DNA from: a virus
Strand: one strand, 5' to 3'
Length of the DNA: 63,563 nucleotides
IMG/VR virus record: IMGVR_UViG_3300046012_000215
Coordinates: 1 to 63,563 of that record
Shown: in pieces, positions 63,225 through 63,563 of the stretch
Layout of the letters: every line of letters starts with the position of its first letter
How positions within the stretch are numbered: position 1 is the first letter of the stretch
Notes under the pieces: generated by a model
Told to the model about the DNA's origin: nothing
Database searches by the model: none
What the model saw: only the letters and a program-made list of their open reading frames with translations
Program-made: the position numbers and the translations under genes

Positions 63225-63563
63225 AACAACAGGATTGAGTCCAGAAGAAGACTACGTCATTGAAGTTGGAGCAGTAGTCTGGGACACGGAGCGTCACGTA
63301 CCGATCATCGCTGACGGTTTCTTTGTCAAACATGAAGGGATAGACGTTTCAGAGGAAGTATCTAAACTCAATGGAGTATACAATGAGTATACTCAAGAGT
63401 TTGGTCTATCTTCTCTGGAAGCTTTTCAGCGGCTTCACAAATTAATGAATTGCTGTGGAGCTGTAGTAGCTCATAACGGCGAAGCTTTCGATCGACAGTT
63501 CTTTAAACAGTGGGGACTCAAATCAACTGGAAACGACTACAGTCTAGATTTAATTTGGATCCT
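63199..63563 (+). CDS. DnaQ-like DEDDh 3'-5' exonuclease, N-terminal part
   Basis: ATG at 63199, preceded by AGGAGAAACC. Starts MRLLGLDFETTGLSPEEDYVIEVGAVVWD, where D-x-E (motif I) is visible, and reaches HNGEAFD (motif II) before the end of the window. The gene continues at the left edge (bases 98-449). The last three bases do not agree with the left copy and break the frame only at the sequence edge. Confidence 0.92.
   Translation, partial: MRLLGLDFETTGLSPEEDYVIEVGAVVWDTERHVPIIADGFFVKHEGIDVSEEVSKLNGVYNEYTQEFGLSSLEAFQRLHKLMNCCGAVVAHNGEAFDRQFFKQWGLKSTGNDYSLDLIWI
63465..63560. repeat. 96-bp terminal redundancy, right copy
   Basis: Identical to 2-97. See the left copy. Confidence 0.95.

Overview
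This window is very probably a complete genome of a contractile-tailed, double-stranded DNA bacteriophage (myovirus-type Caudoviricetes). Bases 2-97 recur exactly at 63465-63560, and a DnaQ-like exonuclease gene that starts at 63199 runs off the right edge and resumes at the left edge. The sequence therefore closes into a circle of about 63.47 kb, and the 96-base overlap is most likely an assembly redundancy. Most of the genome is AT-rich. The tail-fibre region (about 13.4-19.1 kb, plus a patch near 20 kb) is GC-rich and encodes Sec signal peptides and repeat styles typical of Acidobacteriota proteins, so an acidobacterial (soil) host is the best guess; this is inference. A phage tRNA-Leu(UAA) fits an AT-rich phage in a GC-richer host. 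No integrase was recognised.

Layout: (1) 63.2 kb through the join to 11.1 kb, plus strand: nucleotide metabolism and replication (DEDDh exonuclease, ThyX, DUF3310, SF1 helicase, P-loop kinase/UDG-like fusion, ThyA-fold enzyme with the dCMP-specific Asp, dCMP deaminase, family A DNA polymerase, DNPH1/NDT-like hydrolase, putative glycosyltransferase, PD-(D/E)XK nuclease, MazG-like pyrophosphatase). (2) 11.2-44.8 kb, minus strand: lysis, tail fibres, baseplate, tape measure, tail-assembly chaperones with a -1 frameshift, tube, sheath, connectors, capsid, protease/scaffold, MuF-like protein, portal and terminase. (3) 45.0-57.7 kb, plus strand: a long run of small accessory early genes, often joined by ATGA/GTGA overlaps, with two structured-RNA candidates, an iteron-like 0.4 kb region and the tRNA. 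(4) 57.9-63.2 kb, plus strand: SNF2-type helicase, small proteins, candidate ssDNA-binding protein, AEP-type primase.

The most interesting system is in part 1. The ThyA homologue carries Asp174 exactly where thymidylate synthase has the specificity Asn and T4 dCMP hydroxymethylase has Asp. It sits with a dNMP-kinase-like protein, a dCMP deaminase, an all-alpha NTP pyrophosphatase, a DNPH1-like hydrolase and a putative glycosyltransferase, while dTMP is supplied separately by ThyX. Together these look like a T4-style route to 5-hydroxymethyl- (possibly glycosylated) cytosine DNA, assembled from partly different parts.

Two families of dispersed control elements also stand out: a palindromic GTTGTA(TA)CAAC promoter element upstream of at least six transcription units, two of which appear leaderless, and three copies of a GTGTGCG...CGCACA dyad with conserved spacing of about 42 bp. 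A perfect 21-bp stem encloses a foldable 161-nt RNA at 50.1 kb.
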